Assembly (NCBI RefSeq): GCF_001613165.1
Contig: NZ_BDBV01000033.1
Location: 1-64,000 of the forward strand
Source of the DNA: Nocardia mexicana NBRC 108244
GTDB taxonomy: Bacteria; Actinomycetota; Actinomycetes; Mycobacteriales; Mycobacteriaceae
Reading direction: 5' to 3'
Length of the DNA: 64,000 nt
In this document: one piece after another, positions 50,831 to 60,706 of the stretch
Numbering within the stretch: position 1 is the first letter of the stretch
Layout of the letters: each line of letters begins with the position of its first letter
Made by a program: the position numbers and the translations under genes
The notes under the pieces: generated by a model
Seen by the model: the letters and a program-made list of their open reading frames with translations, nothing else
Told to the model about the DNA's origin: nothing
The model's database searches: none

Positions 50831-52366
50831 ATGCGAACCGTCCCCGAACAATTGCGCGCCCGCTACGAGAGTGCGGGCTGGTGGCGCCGAGAAACGCTCG
50901 GCGACCTGCTGACCCGCGGGCTCGCCGCGGCCCCGGGCGCCGAATTCCGCGTCCATTCCAGGGTCCGGCCGTGGTCGGGCACCTTCGCCGAGGTGGAGCG
51001 GACGGCCCGCCGGCTGGCGGCGGGGCTGCGGGCGCGCGGCGTGGGCCCCGGCAGTGCCGTCGCCTTCCAGCTGCCGAACTGGATGGAGGCCGCCGCGACC
51101 TTCTGGGCGGCGTCGCTGCTCGGTGCGGTGGTGGTGCCGATCGTGCACTTCTACGGCCGCAAGGAGGTCGCGCACATCCTCGAGACCGTGCGGCCCGCGG
51201 TCTTCGTCACCGCCGAGCGTTTCGGCGCGATGGCCTTCGATCCCGGTGTGTGCCGGCAGGTTCCGATCGTCGGCCTGGTCGGCGTGAACTTCGGCGACCT
51301 GCTGGCGGACGATCCCCTGGATGCGGTGGTGCCCGCGGATCCGGCGGCCCCCGCGCTGATCGCGTTCACCTCGGGAACGACCAGCGTGCCGAAGGGCGTC
51401 GTGCACAGCCATCAGACGCTGGGCTGCGAGGCCCGCCAGCTCGCCGAGCAGAACGCACTCGACCGGGGGACGCATCTCACCGCCACCCCGGTCGGCCATT
51501 TCATCGGCATGATCGGCGCGTTCCTGCTACCGGTGCTGCGCGGCAAACCGGTGCACCTGCTGGACGTCTGGGATCCGGGCCGCGCGCTGGCGCTGATCGA
51601 GAGCGACGGGCTGTCGATCGGCGGTGGTCCGCCGTACTTCGTGACCAGCCTGCTCGATCACCCGGACTTCACCCCCGCGCACCTCGAACACTTCCGCTAC
51701 GTCGGGCTCGGCGGTTCCGCGGTGTCCGTCGCGGTCACCCGGAGGCTCGCGGGCCTGGGCCTGATCCCGTTCCGGGCGTACGGGAGCACCGAACACCCCT
51801 CGATCACCGCGTCGCGGTACACCGCACCGGAATTCGAGCGCCTGTCGACCGACGGCAGGCCGCTGCCGGGTGTGGAGATCCGGCTGGCCGCCGACGGCGA
51901 AATCCTCAGCCGCGGACCGGATCTGTGCCTCGGCTACACCGACGAGGCGCTGACCGCGCGGGCCTTCGACGCCGACGGCTGGTATCACACCGGCGATATC
52001 GGCGTCCTGGACCCCGCGGGCTGCCTCACGGTCACGGATCGCAAGTCCGACATCATCATTCGCGGCGGGGAGAACGTCAGCGCGCTCGAGGTCGAGGAGG
52101 TCCTCGCGGGCATGCCCGAGGTGGCCGAGGCCGTCGTGGTGGCGGTGCCCGACGCGCGGCTGGGCGAGGCCGTCGGTGCGGTCCTGCGTCTGCGGCCCGG
52201 ACACCGCCTGCCCTTGCTGGACACGGTGCGGGAGCGCTTCGCGGCCGCCGGTGTCGCGCGGCAGAAGTGGCCGGAGCGATTGTTCCAGGTCGAGGACTAT
52301 CCGCGCACCGCCAGCGGCAAGGTCCGCAAACATCTGATCCGTGAGCGGATTGCCACATCCATCTGA
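50831..52366 (+). CDS. Acyl-CoA synthetase (ANL superfamily)
   Basis: 511 residues. Motifs: AFTSGTTSVPKGVVHSH, YGSTEHPSI, WYHTGDIG, TDRKSDIIIRGGENVSALEVEEVL and the Lys in TASGKVRKHL. ATG 50831 has GGGAGAG upstream. First gene of a long plus-strand operon. By position it may activate a steroid- or aromatic-derived acid. The 23-bp palindrome at 52364 overlaps its last codons. Confidence 0.9.
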   Translation: MRTVPEQLRARYESAGWWRRETLGDLLTRGLAAAPGAEFRVHSRVRPWSGTFAEVERTARRLAAGLRARGVGPGSAVAFQLPNWMEAAATFWAASLLGAVVVPIVHFYGRKEVAHILETVRPAVFVTAERFGAMAFDPGVCRQVPIVGLVGVNFGDLLADDPLDAVVPADPAAPALIAFTSGTTSVPKGVVHSHQTLGCEARQLAEQNALDRGTHLTATPVGHFIGMIGAFLLPVLRGKPVHLLDVWDPGRALALIESDGLSIGGGPPYFVTSLLDHPDFTPAHLEHFRYVGLGGSAVSVAVTRRLAGLGLIPFRAYGSTEHPSITASRYTAPEFERLSTDGRPLPGVEIRLAADGEILSRGPDLCLGYTDEALTARAFDADGWYHTGDIGVLDPAGCLTVTDRKSDIIIRGGENVSALEVEEVLAGMPEVAEAVVVAVPDARLGEAVGAVLRLRPGHRLPLLDTVRERFAAAGVARQKWPERLFQVEDYPRTASGKVRKHLIRERIATSI

Positions 52367-52386
52367 CAAGAATATGATTCTTGTCA
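52364..52386. promoter_or_regulatory. 23-bp perfect palindrome, arms TGACAAGAAT / ATTCTTGTCA
   Basis: The most symmetric operator-like site in the window: ten-base arms around a 3-bp ATG centre. It contains the GAAT-N3-ATTC core of the regulon motif but has CAAG rather than GAG outside. It overlaps the stop of the synthetase and ends 18 bp upstream of the ATG at 52405. It could control an internal promoter for the downstream genes. Confidence 0.7.
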
Positions 52387-52404
52387 TTCGCGAATGGAGG
52401 TCTC

Positions 52405-54156
52405 ATGAATGCTCGCGTACCGCACGCCGACTCGCGGGACGGCGAAGTCACCGTCGACGTCGTCGTCCTCGGCAGTGGTGCCGCGGGCCTGACTGCCGCG
52501 CTCACCGCGGCCGTGCGCGGCGCCTCCGTGGCCGTATTCGAGAAGGCCGCCACCGTCGGCGGCACCAGCGCGGTATCCGGTGGTATCGCGTGGATTCCGG
52601 CGCACGACAGGTCTCCGGACGGGCCGCTGACGGTCGCCGACGCGCTCGGTTATCTGCACGCCCAATCCCTGGATTCGATGGACGACGAACTGGTCGAGAC
52701 GTTCGTGCGCACCGGCGCGGCGATGGTGGACTTCGTCGAGGCGCACAGTGCTACGCGATTCGAGATCGCGGACGGATTCCCGGATTACAAGCCGGAGCTG
52801 CCCGGCGGCCGCCCGGCCGGCGGCCGTTCGCTGAGCCCCGTCGCCTTCGACCTCGCCCGCCTCGGCGCATGGCGCGACCGGATCACCTCCTTCCCCGCGG
52901 ATTGGAGCAACGTCGGCTTCGACGCCGAGACGCGCGCCCGGCTGCACGCGGGTACGGCGGACGATTCGGCCGATCTCTGTGTCGCCGGGACCGCGCTGAT
53001 CGGGGGCCTGCTCGCCGGTGTCCTCGCGGCCGGTGTCACCCTGTACACCGGGTCGCGGGCGGTCGAGCTGCTCGCCGAGGATCGTTTGGTCACCGGTGTC
53101 CGGATCGTTTCTGGTACAAGCGAATTCACAGCCCGAGCCCGCAGCGGCGTCGTGCTCGCGACCGGCGGCTTCGAATGGGATCCGGTCCTGGTCCGCGCCT
53201 ACCTGCGCGGCCCGATGCGCGGCCCGGTCTCGCCGCCGAACAACACCGGGGACGGCCTGCGCATGGCGATGGCGCGCGGGGCGGATCTCGGCACCATGAG
53301 CGAGGCGTGGTGGGTGCCGGTGGTGCGCATCCCGGGCGACACCATCGAGGGCGAACCCCGCAGCCGCAGCGTGCGATTGGAGCGGACCCGCCCGCGCAGC
53401 ATCATGGTCAACCGGGCCGGGCGGCGGTTCGTCAACGAGGCGTCGGAGTACAACTCGATGGCGGGCGCCTTCCACTATCTCGACCCCAAGGGCGGTTACG
53501 TCAACGATCCCGGCTGGATCGTCTTCGATGCCGAGCACCTGCGGCGGTACGGATTCCTCGGCACGGCCCCGGGCGAGCCCGTGCCCGAATGGTTCTGTGA
53601 ATCAGCGGATCTCGCGGAACTCGGTGCCAAGACAGGTATCGACCCGGCCGGTATCGCCGCAACGGTGAGCGCGTGGAACGGCTACGTAGCCTCGGGCGCC
53701 GACCCCGACTTCGGTCGCGGCTCGAGCGCCTACGACGGCTGGTGGGGCGACGAGCACGCGACCACCCCGGCGGGCCGCACCCTCGGCCCGATCGATACCG
53801 CTCCCTACTACGCGGTGCCGGTGACGGTCGGCGCCATGGGCACCAAGGGCGGCCCGCGCACCGACCGCGACGGTCGCGTGCTGCACGTGGACGGCGACGT
53901 GATCCCCGGCCTGTTCGCCGCGGGCAATGCGATGGCCGGTGTCACCGGCCGGGCCTACGGCGGCGCGGGCGGCACCATCGGCCCGGCCATGGTGTGGGGC
54001 TTCCGCGCCGGGCACACCGCCGCGACCGGCGAATCGGTGGATGCTCGGGCCGGTCGCCGACATCAAGGACGTGCTCCGCGAGATCTGGTCGGCACGGTCG
54101 GCGACCGAACGGGCCGAGGTGAGCGATACCCGCGCATATCCGGTGCGGATTCCTAG
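52405..54156 (+). CDS. FAD-dependent oxidoreductase, 3-ketosteroid dehydrogenase-like
   Basis: 583 residues. N-terminal FAD motif VVVLGSGAAGLTAALTAAVRGASVAVFEKAATVGGTSAVSGGIAW, then ATGGFEWDP and the C-terminal GRAYGGAGGTIGPAMVWGF. Close to KstD-like proteins that desaturate a ring ketone. The final ~38 residues after TGESVD are Arg-rich and use unusually low-GC3 codons; see findings. RBS TGGAGG is near ATG 52405. The next gene starts 20 bp after its stop. Confidence 0.8.
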   Translation: MNARVPHADSRDGEVTVDVVVLGSGAAGLTAALTAAVRGASVAVFEKAATVGGTSAVSGGIAWIPAHDRSPDGPLTVADALGYLHAQSLDSMDDELVETFVRTGAAMVDFVEAHSATRFEIADGFPDYKPELPGGRPAGGRSLSPVAFDLARLGAWRDRITSFPADWSNVGFDAETRARLHAGTADDSADLCVAGTALIGGLLAGVLAAGVTLYTGSRAVELLAEDRLVTGVRIVSGTSEFTARARSGVVLATGGFEWDPVLVRAYLRGPMRGPVSPPNNTGDGLRMAMARGADLGTMSEAWWVPVVRIPGDTIEGEPRSRSVRLERTRPRSIMVNRAGRRFVNEASEYNSMAGAFHYLDPKGGYVNDPGWIVFDAEHLRRYGFLGTAPGEPVPEWFCESADLAELGAKTGIDPAGIAATVSAWNGYVASGADPDFGRGSSAYDGWWGDEHATTPAGRTLGPIDTAPYYAVPVTVGAMGTKGGPRTDRDGRVLHVDGDVIPGLFAAGNAMAGVTGRAYGGAGGTIGPAMVWGFRAGHTAATGESVDARAGRRHQGRAPRDLVGTVGDRTGRGERYPRISGADS

Positions 54157-54176
54157 GCAGCAGTGGAGGTTACGAG

Positions 54177-55040
54177 TTGTCGGAGTACGAGAGCATCTGG
54201 AGCGATCTCCAGGGCGTTGCCTTCACCCAGGGCTATCTGGACGTCGGCGGCGTGCGCACCCGCTACCTGCACGCGGGCGATACGAACGCGCCGGCGCTGG
54301 TCCTGCTGCACGGGTCCGGCGGGCACGCCGAGGCGTATGTCCGCAATCTGGCGACGCACGCCGAGCACTTCTCCACGTGGGTGATCGACATGCTCGGTCA
54401 CGGCTACACCGCCAGGCCGGGGCATCCGCTCGAGATCGAGCACTACGTCGCCCATCTCGCCGGATTCCTCGACGCGGTCGGTGTGCGGAAGGCGAGCATC
54501 AGCGGTGAATCGCTGGGCGGCTGGGTGGCCGCGCGGATGGCGATCGACCACCCGGACCGCGTCGATCGCCTGGTGCTCAACACCGCCGGCGGGTCGCAGG
54601 CCGATCCGGAGGTGATGCGGCGCATCGTCACGCTGTCCATGGCGGCGGTCACCGACCCCACCTGGGAAACGGTGCAGGCCCGCATCAAATGGCTGATGGC
54701 CGACAAGTCGAAGGGCTACGACGATATCGTGGCGAGCCGGCAGGCGATCTACCGCCAGCGCGGCTTCGTCGACGCCATGCGCGACATCATGGCCCTGCAG
54801 GATCCGCAGATCCGGCAGCGAAACCTGCTGGGGCCCACCGAGTACGGCAGCATCACCGCGCCGACGCTGGTGCTGTGGACCAGCGACGACCCGACCGCCG
54901 ACGTCGTGGAGGGCCGCCGCATCGCCTCGATGATTCCGGGCGCGCGCTTCGAGGTGCTGTCCGGCTGCGGGCACTGGCCCCAGTACGAGGACCCGAAGAC
55001 GTTCGACGCCCTGCACCTCGACTTCCTGCTGGGTGGCTGA
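54177..55040 (+). CDS. Alpha/beta hydrolase, meta-cleavage-product hydrolase type (HsaD/MhpC-like)
   Basis: 287 residues. [10 protein letters not shown] (oxyanion region), [21 protein letters not shown] (nucleophile Ser), [10 protein letters not shown] (Asp) and [11 protein letters not shown] (His). Typical of hydrolases that cut the C-C bond of an extradiol ring-cleavage product. It has a TTG start with GGAGG upstream (54165-54169). Located directly before hydroxylase and dioxygenase genes that would supply its substrate. Confidence 0.88.
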   Translation: MSEYESIWSDLQGVAFTQGYLDVGGVRTRYLHAGDTNAPALVLLHGSGGHAEAYVRNLATHAEHFSTWVIDMLGHGYTARPGHPLEIEHYVAHLAGFLDAVGVRKASISGESLGGWVAARMAIDHPDRVDRLVLNTAGGSQADPEVMRRIVTLSMAAVTDPTWETVQARIKWLMADKSKGYDDIVASRQAIYRQRGFVDAMRDIMALQDPQIRQRNLLGPTEYGSITAPTLVLWTSDDPTADVVEGRRIASMIPGARFEVLSGCGHWPQYEDPKTFDALHLDFLLGG

Positions 55041-55041
55041 C

Positions 55042-56727
55042 ATGTCGACGCAGAGCCCCTCCGCCGCACCACATCCCGTGACCGATGTCGACGTGCTCGT
55101 CGTCGGCGCGGGCCCGGTGGGGCTGACGCTGGCGAACGCGCTCGGCATGTACGGCGTGCGCACCCGGGTGGTCGAGGAGCGGCCGACGCTGATCGACTAC
55201 CCGCGCGGGGTCGGCCTCGACGACGAGGCCCTGCGGACCTTCCAGGCCATCGGCCTGGCCGACCGGATCCTGCCGCACACCACGCCGAACCAGATCATGC
55301 GATTCGTCGACGCCGAGCGGCGGCTGCTCGCCGAGATCGCGCCCACCGACGCACAATTCGGCTGGCCGAAGCGCAACGGCTTCGTGCAGCCGCTCGTCGA
55401 TGCCGAACTCCTCGCCGGGCTGGACCGGTTCCCGAGCGTCGAGGTGGTCTGGGACGCGGCCATGACCTCCTGCGCCGAGTCCGGGGACCGGGTATCGGTG
55501 GAGTTGACCTCCGCGACCGGAACATCCACGGCGACAGCGCGATACGTGGTCGGCTGCGACGGCGGGCGGAGCGCGACCCGGCGGCAGATGGGGGTGTCGT
55601 TCGACGGGACCACCTCGCCGACCCGCTGGCTGGTGGTCGATCTCGCCTCGGATCCGTTGGGGCACCCCAATATCGAGGTCGGCGCCGATCCGGCCCGGCC
55701 GAATGTCTCGGTGTCGATCGCGCACGGCATCCGGCGCTTCGAATTCATGATCCACGACCACGAGCCCGACGAGCTCGCCGAGGATCCGGAGTTCGTGGCG
55801 CGCATGGTGGCCCCGTTCGTCCCGCATCCCGACCGGCTCGAGGTCATCCGGCGGCGGGTCTACACCCACCACTCGCGGATCGCGGGCGCGTTCCGGCGCG
55901 GCCGCCTGCTGCTGGCCGGGGATGCCGCGCATCTGATGCCGGTGTGGCAGGGGCAGGGGTACAACAGCGGCATCCGGGACGCGGCGAACCTCGGCTGGAA
56001 GCTGGCCGCGGTGGTGCAGGGTCACGCCGGGGACGCGCTGCTCGACAGCTACGACACGGAGCGGCGCAAGCACGCCCAGGCCATGATCGACCTGTCGACG
56101 ATGGTCGGCCGGGTGATCTCGCCGACCGATCGCACGGTCGCGGCGCTCCGGAACGCGCTGGTCCGGGCGGCGGCCGCGGTGCCGCCGGTGCGGCGCTACG
56201 TGCTCGGCATGCGATTCAAGCCGATGCCCCGCTACGAGCGCGGTGCGGTGGTGCACCGCTGGTCCCGCTCGCCGAACTCGTCGGTCGGCACGCTGTTCGT
56301 GCAGCCGCGGGTCGACACCCGCGAGCACGCGGACATCCTGCTCGACGATGTGCTCGGCCCTCGATTCGCCGTGCTGTGCTGGAACAACGAGCCCCGCCGC
56401 GTACTGGGGGAGACGGCGTTCGGGCAGTGGAAAGCGTTGGGGGCGAGGTTCTTCGAGCTACGCCCGCGCACGCAGCTGCGGTGGACCGGGCACGACGATC
56501 CCGACGTCGTGGTGATCGGGGACCGCACCGGCGCGCTCAAACGCTGGTTCGACGCCCAGCGCGATTCGGTCGTATTCCTGCGCCCGGACCGGTGTGTCGC
56601 GGGGGCGACCATCGCGCAGCTGGCCCCCGAGCTGAGCGCGGACCTGCTCGCCGCCCTCGCCCTGAAACCGGGAGGAGGTTCCGATGCCGCTGGCTCTGTG
56701 CTGCGTCTCGCACAGCCCTCTGCTTGA
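55042..56727 (+). CDS. mhpA: FAD-dependent aromatic hydroxylase, MhpA-like
   Basis: 561 residues. FAD motifs [32 protein letters not shown] and [34 protein letters not shown], as in 3-(3-hydroxyphenyl)propionate and resorcinol-type hydroxylases. It would ortho-hydroxylate a phenol to a catechol for MhpB. A GTG at 55033 is an alternative start. The gene overlaps mhpB by 44 bp in another frame. The mhpA symbol is by family similarity; the exact substrate may differ. Confidence 0.85.
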   Translation: MSTQSPSAAPHPVTDVDVLVVGAGPVGLTLANALGMYGVRTRVVEERPTLIDYPRGVGLDDEALRTFQAIGLADRILPHTTPNQIMRFVDAERRLLAEIAPTDAQFGWPKRNGFVQPLVDAELLAGLDRFPSVEVVWDAAMTSCAESGDRVSVELTSATGTSTATARYVVGCDGGRSATRRQMGVSFDGTTSPTRWLVVDLASDPLGHPNIEVGADPARPNVSVSIAHGIRRFEFMIHDHEPDELAEDPEFVARMVAPFVPHPDRLEVIRRRVYTHHSRIAGAFRRGRLLLAGDAAHLMPVWQGQGYNSGIRDAANLGWKLAAVVQGHAGDALLDSYDTERRKHAQAMIDLSTMVGRVISPTDRTVAALRNALVRAAAAVPPVRRYVLGMRFKPMPRYERGAVVHRWSRSPNSSVGTLFVQPRVDTREHADILLDDVLGPRFAVLCWNNEPRRVLGETAFGQWKALGARFFELRPRTQLRWTGHDDPDVVVIGDRTGALKRWFDAQRDSVVFLRPDRCVAGATIAQLAPELSADLLAALALKPGGGSDAAGSVLRLAQPSA

Positions 56728-57643
56728 TCTCCCCGGGCCGGATCCGGAGCTGCGCGACGATATCGAGGCCGCGCTCGACGCGGCGGCCGGTTTCGTGCGC
56801 GACTTCGACCCCGAACTGGTGGTGACGTTTTCGCCCGATCACTACAACGGGTTCTTCTACAACCTCATGCCGCCGTTCTGTATCGGCGCGGCGGCGACGG
56901 GGGTGGGCGACTACGGCACCCATAGCGGTGCCCTCGACGTTCCGGCCGATCTGGCGCGCGACCTGGCCGAGTCGGTGCTGGGCGCGGGCGTCGACGTATC
57001 CCTGTCGATGAGCATGGCGGTCGACCACGGCACCGTGCAGCCGATCCAGCGGCTGCTCGGCGCGGCCACGGCGCGGCCGGTGGTGCCGATCTTCGTCAAC
57101 TCGGTGGCGGTCCCGCTCGGGCCGCTGCGCCGGGCGCGAGCGCTCGGCGCCGCCGTGGGCGCCCATCTCTGCACGCTCGGCAAGCGGGTGCTGGTGGTGG
57201 GATCCGGCGGGCTGTCGCACGATCCGCCCGTCCCGGCGCTCGCCACCGCGACCGGCCGGGTGCGCGAGCGGATCGTGCACGGCGGGGCGATGAGCGCCGA
57301 GCAGCGGCTCGCCAGGCAGGAGCAGGTGATCGCCGCCGCACGCGAATTCGCCTCCGGGAAGGGCGAATTGCGGCCGCTAGATCCGGACTGGGATCGCCGC
57401 TTCCTCGACATCGTGGACGAGGGACGGCTCGGCGAATTGGACGCCTGGGCGAATCAGTGGATCACCGAGACGGCGGGCAATTCCGCGCACGAGATCCGCA
57501 CCTGGGTGGCGGCATTCGCGGCGCTCGCCACCCAGGGTTCGTACCGGACCACCGTGCGCTACTACCGGCCCGCGCCCGCGCTCATCGCCGGATTCGCTGT
57601 GCGCACGGCGGTCGCCGATATCGACCCGGCCGGCAGGAGGTAA
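56684..57643 (+). CDS. mhpB: Extradiol ring-cleavage dioxygenase, MhpB-like (LigB superfamily)
   Basis: 319 residues. Class III extradiol dioxygenase: SHSPLL (His), [29 protein letters not shown] (His) and [12 protein letters not shown]. Opens 2,3-dihydroxyphenylpropionate-type catechols next to the ring hydroxyl. The start ATG lies within the hydroxylase gene with GGGAGGAGG upstream. It ends 2 bp before the GTG of the next gene. Confidence 0.9.
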   Translation: MPLALCCVSHSPLLDLPGPDPELRDDIEAALDAAAGFVRDFDPELVVTFSPDHYNGFFYNLMPPFCIGAAATGVGDYGTHSGALDVPADLARDLAESVLGAGVDVSLSMSMAVDHGTVQPIQRLLGAATARPVVPIFVNSVAVPLGPLRRARALGAAVGAHLCTLGKRVLVVGSGGLSHDPPVPALATATGRVRERIVHGGAMSAEQRLARQEQVIAAAREFASGKGELRPLDPDWDRRFLDIVDEGRLGELDAWANQWITETAGNSAHEIRTWVAAFAALATQGSYRTTVRYYRPAPALIAGFAVRTAVADIDPAGRR

Positions 57644-57645
57644 CC

Positions 57646-59373
57646 GTGACACCGGCTCCCGAAACCTTCGACGAGACCGTCGATGTCCTCGTCATCGGCT
57701 CGGGCGGCGGCGGACTCACCGCCGCACTCGCCGCCGATGCCGCGGGCCTGTCCACCCTCGTCGTCGAAAAAGCCTCGCACTACGGCGGATCCACCGCGCT
57801 GTCGGGCGGCGGCATCTGGGTGCCGAACGCACCGGCCCAGCGCCGCGACGGCTTCTCGCTCGATCCGGACGAGGTCGTCGAGTACCTGCGCAGGATCACC
57901 GAGGGTCTGGTCACGGACGCGCGGCTGCGGGCGTACGTCGACAAGGCCCCGGAGATGATGGCGTTCCTGGAGCGCAGCAGCTCCTGGCTGGAATTCGTGT
58001 GGAAGCCCGGCTATGCCGATTACTATCCGGAGCTTCCCGGAGGCTCCCCGCAGGGCAGCACCATCAACGTGCCGCCGATCGATCTGCGCGAACTCGGCCC
58101 GGACGAGGACCTGTTGCTGCGCCCGCTGGCGCTGGCGCCCAAGGGAATCTGGCTGGGGCCCAAGGATCTTCGCCTGTTCTACCAGGTTCGCCAGTCCTGG
58201 CGCGGCAAGGCCGTCATGGTGAAACTGATCTGGCGGATGTTCCGGGCCCGGGTATTCGGCGACCGCATCGCCGCCATCGGGCAGTCGCTGGTGGCCCGGT
58301 TGCGATTGGCGCTGCGGGAGCACGGCATTCCGCTCTGGCTGGATGCTCCCATGACCTCGCTGATCACCGGGTCGGACGGCACGGTGGTGGGCGCGGTGGT
58401 CGAGCGCGACGGCAAGACTTTACGCCTCCGCGCCGAGCACGGCGTGATCCTGGCGACCGGCGGCTTCGACCACGATATGGCCTGGCGCAAGGAGTATCAG
58501 CCGGTCATCGACCAGGACTGGAGCTTCGGCAATCCGGTCGCCACCGGCGACGGCATCCGCGCCGGGCAGCAGATCGGCGCCGCCGCGGACCTGCTGGACG
58601 AGGCGTGGTGGTTTCCCGCCATCCAATGGCCCGACGGCCGCATGCAGTTCATGCTCAACGAGCGCATGATGCCGTCGCAGTTCATCGTCAACGGCGCAGG
58701 GGAGCGGTACATCAACGAGGCCGCGCCCTATATGGACTTCGGTCACGCGATGATCGAGGGCCAGAAGTCGGGGGTCACGCACATCCCGAGCTGGCTGATC
58801 ACCGACGCCCGGTCGTGGCGCAAATACGTGGTGGCCGGGCACCTTCCGCTGCCTCGTATCCCGTTCGCGCCCGTGCCGACCGGGTGGAAGATCCCGGCGG
58901 CGTGGCTGGAGTCCGGTGTCGTCGTGGCCGCGGACTCGTGGGAGGACCTGGCCACGAAGATCGGCGTGCCGCCGGATCGGTTGCGCGCCACCGCGGAACG
59001 CTTCGACGAACTCGCCCGCAGAGGGCACGACGACGACTTCCTGCGCGGCGACAGCGTCTATGACAACTACTACGGCGACCCGACGCTGCCCAACCCCAAC
59101 CTGGCGCCGCTCGGAGGTCCGCCGTACTACGCGTTCCGGATGGTCCCGGGCGACCTGGGCACCTCGGGCGGGCTGCGCACCGACGAGCACGCCCGGGTGC
59201 TGCGCGAGGACGGCGCACCGATCCCCGGCCTGTACGCGACGGGCAATACGTCCGCGGCGGTCATGGGCCGCAGCTACGCCGGGGCGGGCGCGACCATCGG
59301 GCCCGCGATGACATTCGGATATCTGGCGGCCCAGCACATTTCGACCACACGTTCCAATGGAGGAAGTCGATGA
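57646..59373 (+). CDS. kstD: FAD-dependent oxidoreductase, 3-ketosteroid-delta-1-dehydrogenase-like
   Basis: 575 residues. FAD motif VLVIGSGGGGLTAALAADAAGLSTLVVEKASHYGGSTALSGGGIW, ATGGFDHDMAWRKEYQ and C-terminal GRSYAGAGATIGPAMTFGY; the region ADYYPELPGGSPQG and PYYAFRMVPGDLGTSGG fit KstD. It should introduce a double bond in ring A of a 3-keto substrate. GTG 57646 has AGGAGG upstream. Second KstD-like gene in this operon; it ends overlapping the LLM gene by 4 bp. Symbol by similarity. Confidence 0.85.
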   Translation: MTPAPETFDETVDVLVIGSGGGGLTAALAADAAGLSTLVVEKASHYGGSTALSGGGIWVPNAPAQRRDGFSLDPDEVVEYLRRITEGLVTDARLRAYVDKAPEMMAFLERSSSWLEFVWKPGYADYYPELPGGSPQGSTINVPPIDLRELGPDEDLLLRPLALAPKGIWLGPKDLRLFYQVRQSWRGKAVMVKLIWRMFRARVFGDRIAAIGQSLVARLRLALREHGIPLWLDAPMTSLITGSDGTVVGAVVERDGKTLRLRAEHGVILATGGFDHDMAWRKEYQPVIDQDWSFGNPVATGDGIRAGQQIGAAADLLDEAWWFPAIQWPDGRMQFMLNERMMPSQFIVNGAGERYINEAAPYMDFGHAMIEGQKSGVTHIPSWLITDARSWRKYVVAGHLPLPRIPFAPVPTGWKIPAAWLESGVVVAADSWEDLATKIGVPPDRLRATAERFDELARRGHDDDFLRGDSVYDNYYGDPTLPNPNLAPLGGPPYYAFRMVPGDLGTSGGLRTDEHARVLREDGAPIPGLYATGNTSAAVMGRSYAGAGATIGPAMTFGYLAAQHISTTRSNGGSR

Positions 59374-60668
59374 AGATCTCACTGTTCTACGAATTCGCGC
59401 TGCCGCGGCCGTGGACCCACGACGACGAGCGGGAAATGTTCTCCGACGGCTTGGACGAGGTGGAGGCCGCCGACAAGGCCGGATTCTCCACCGTCTGGCT
59501 CACCGAACACCATTTCCTGGAGGAGTACTGCCACTCCACGGCGCCGGAGATGTTCCTCGCCGCGGCGAGCCAGCGCACCAGGGACATTCGGCTCGGCTTC
59601 GGCGTCATGCATCTGCCGCCCGCCATCAACCATCCCGCCCGCGTCGCCGAGCGCATCGCCACCCTGGACCGGATCTCCGGCGGCCGTGTGGAATTCGGCA
59701 CGGGCGAGTCGTCGTCGGTGGGCGAGCTCGGCGGCTTCAACATCGACCCGGCGGACAAGCGCGGCCAGTGGGAGGAGGCCCTGGACGTCGCCATCCGCTG
59801 CATGATCGAGGAGCCGTTCACCGGATTCAAGGGCAATCACATCGAAATGCCCGCGCGCAACGTGATTCCCAAACCGCAGCAGCTGCCGCACCCGCCGGTC
59901 TGGGTGGCCTGTACCCGACCCTCGTCGGTGCAGATGGCCGCGCAGAAGGGAATCGGCGCGCTGAGCTTCGCCTACACCGGTCCCGGACCGCTCGCCGAGC
60001 GTGTTCGCGGTTACTACCAGGAATTCGAGGACAAGGCGGAACCCACTATCCCGCAGATGAATCCGAACATCCTGGCCATCGGCGGCGACCTGTCGATGAT
60101 GGTCGCGCCCACCGACGAACAGGCCCTGCGGCGCCTCGATGTCGGCGGCGGGTTCTTCTCCTTCGGCATCATGCACTACTACATGACCGGCCAGCACACC
60201 CCCGGCCGCACCGGGGTGTGGGAGCGGTACCTGGACGCGGTGAAGGAGGACGAGACGCTCGCCTACGGTCCGGGCCGCGGCGCCATCGGATCGCCCGACA
60301 CCGTGCGGGAATTCCTGCGCGGCTACGAGGAGAGCGGCGTGGACGAGATCATCCTGCTGCTCAATCCGCGCAGTCACGAGGGCACGATGGAATCCATCGA
60401 ACTCATGGGCAAGCATGTGCTGCCGGAGTTCATCGAGCGGGACGAGAAGGCGGTCGCGGCCAAGGCCAAGCGGCTCGAGCCGATCCTCGAGAAGGCCGAG
60501 GCGCGGCGGAAACCGTTGGCGAGCCCCGTATTCGACGAAGACTATGCGTTCGGCGGCCTGCCGACCGGCCGTGGCGGCAAGTTCACCGCGAGCGAGATCC
60601 CCGAGGCGATGGCCGAGATCAACGAGGGCCGGGTGCAGGCGGCGCAGCGCGCCAAGGACGAGCAGTAG
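59370..60668 (+). CDS. LLM-class flavin-dependent monooxygenase
   Basis: 432 residues. TIM-barrel luciferase family: EVEAADKAGFSTVWLTEHHFLEEYCHS, LGFGVMHLPPAINHPARVAERIATLDRISGGRVEFGTG and GSPDTVREFLRGYEESG. The length and EHHF motif match group C flavin monooxygenases that need reduced FMN from a separate reductase. A FMN reductase gene lies at 62509 in the same operon. Catalyses an oxygenation or Baeyer-Villiger step; exact reaction unknown. Confidence 0.88.
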   Translation: MKISLFYEFALPRPWTHDDEREMFSDGLDEVEAADKAGFSTVWLTEHHFLEEYCHSTAPEMFLAAASQRTRDIRLGFGVMHLPPAINHPARVAERIATLDRISGGRVEFGTGESSSVGELGGFNIDPADKRGQWEEALDVAIRCMIEEPFTGFKGNHIEMPARNVIPKPQQLPHPPVWVACTRPSSVQMAAQKGIGALSFAYTGPGPLAERVRGYYQEFEDKAEPTIPQMNPNILAIGGDLSMMVAPTDEQALRRLDVGGGFFSFGIMHYYMTGQHTPGRTGVWERYLDAVKEDETLAYGPGRGAIGSPDTVREFLRGYEESGVDEIILLLNPRSHEGTMESIELMGKHVLPEFIERDEKAVAAKAKRLEPILEKAEARRKPLASPVFDEDYAFGGLPTGRGGKFTASEIPEAMAEINEGRVQAAQRAKDEQ

Positions 60669-60706
60669 CCGCGGCCGGGGTGCCCGACGTGGGAGGTATC
60701 GAGGAG

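Noticed and set aside
1728..52386. Interpretation of the palindrome as a KstR or KstR2 operator
   Set aside because: The KstR (TNNAACNNGTTNNA) and KstR2 (AAGCAAGNNCTTGCTT) consensuses I know do not match GAGAAY-N3-ATTCTC.
54041..54508. Separate gene starting MLGPVADIKDVLREIW
   Set aside because: Only the first ~40 residues look coding; the rest is the shadow of the hydrolase. Kept as a finding about the tail instead.
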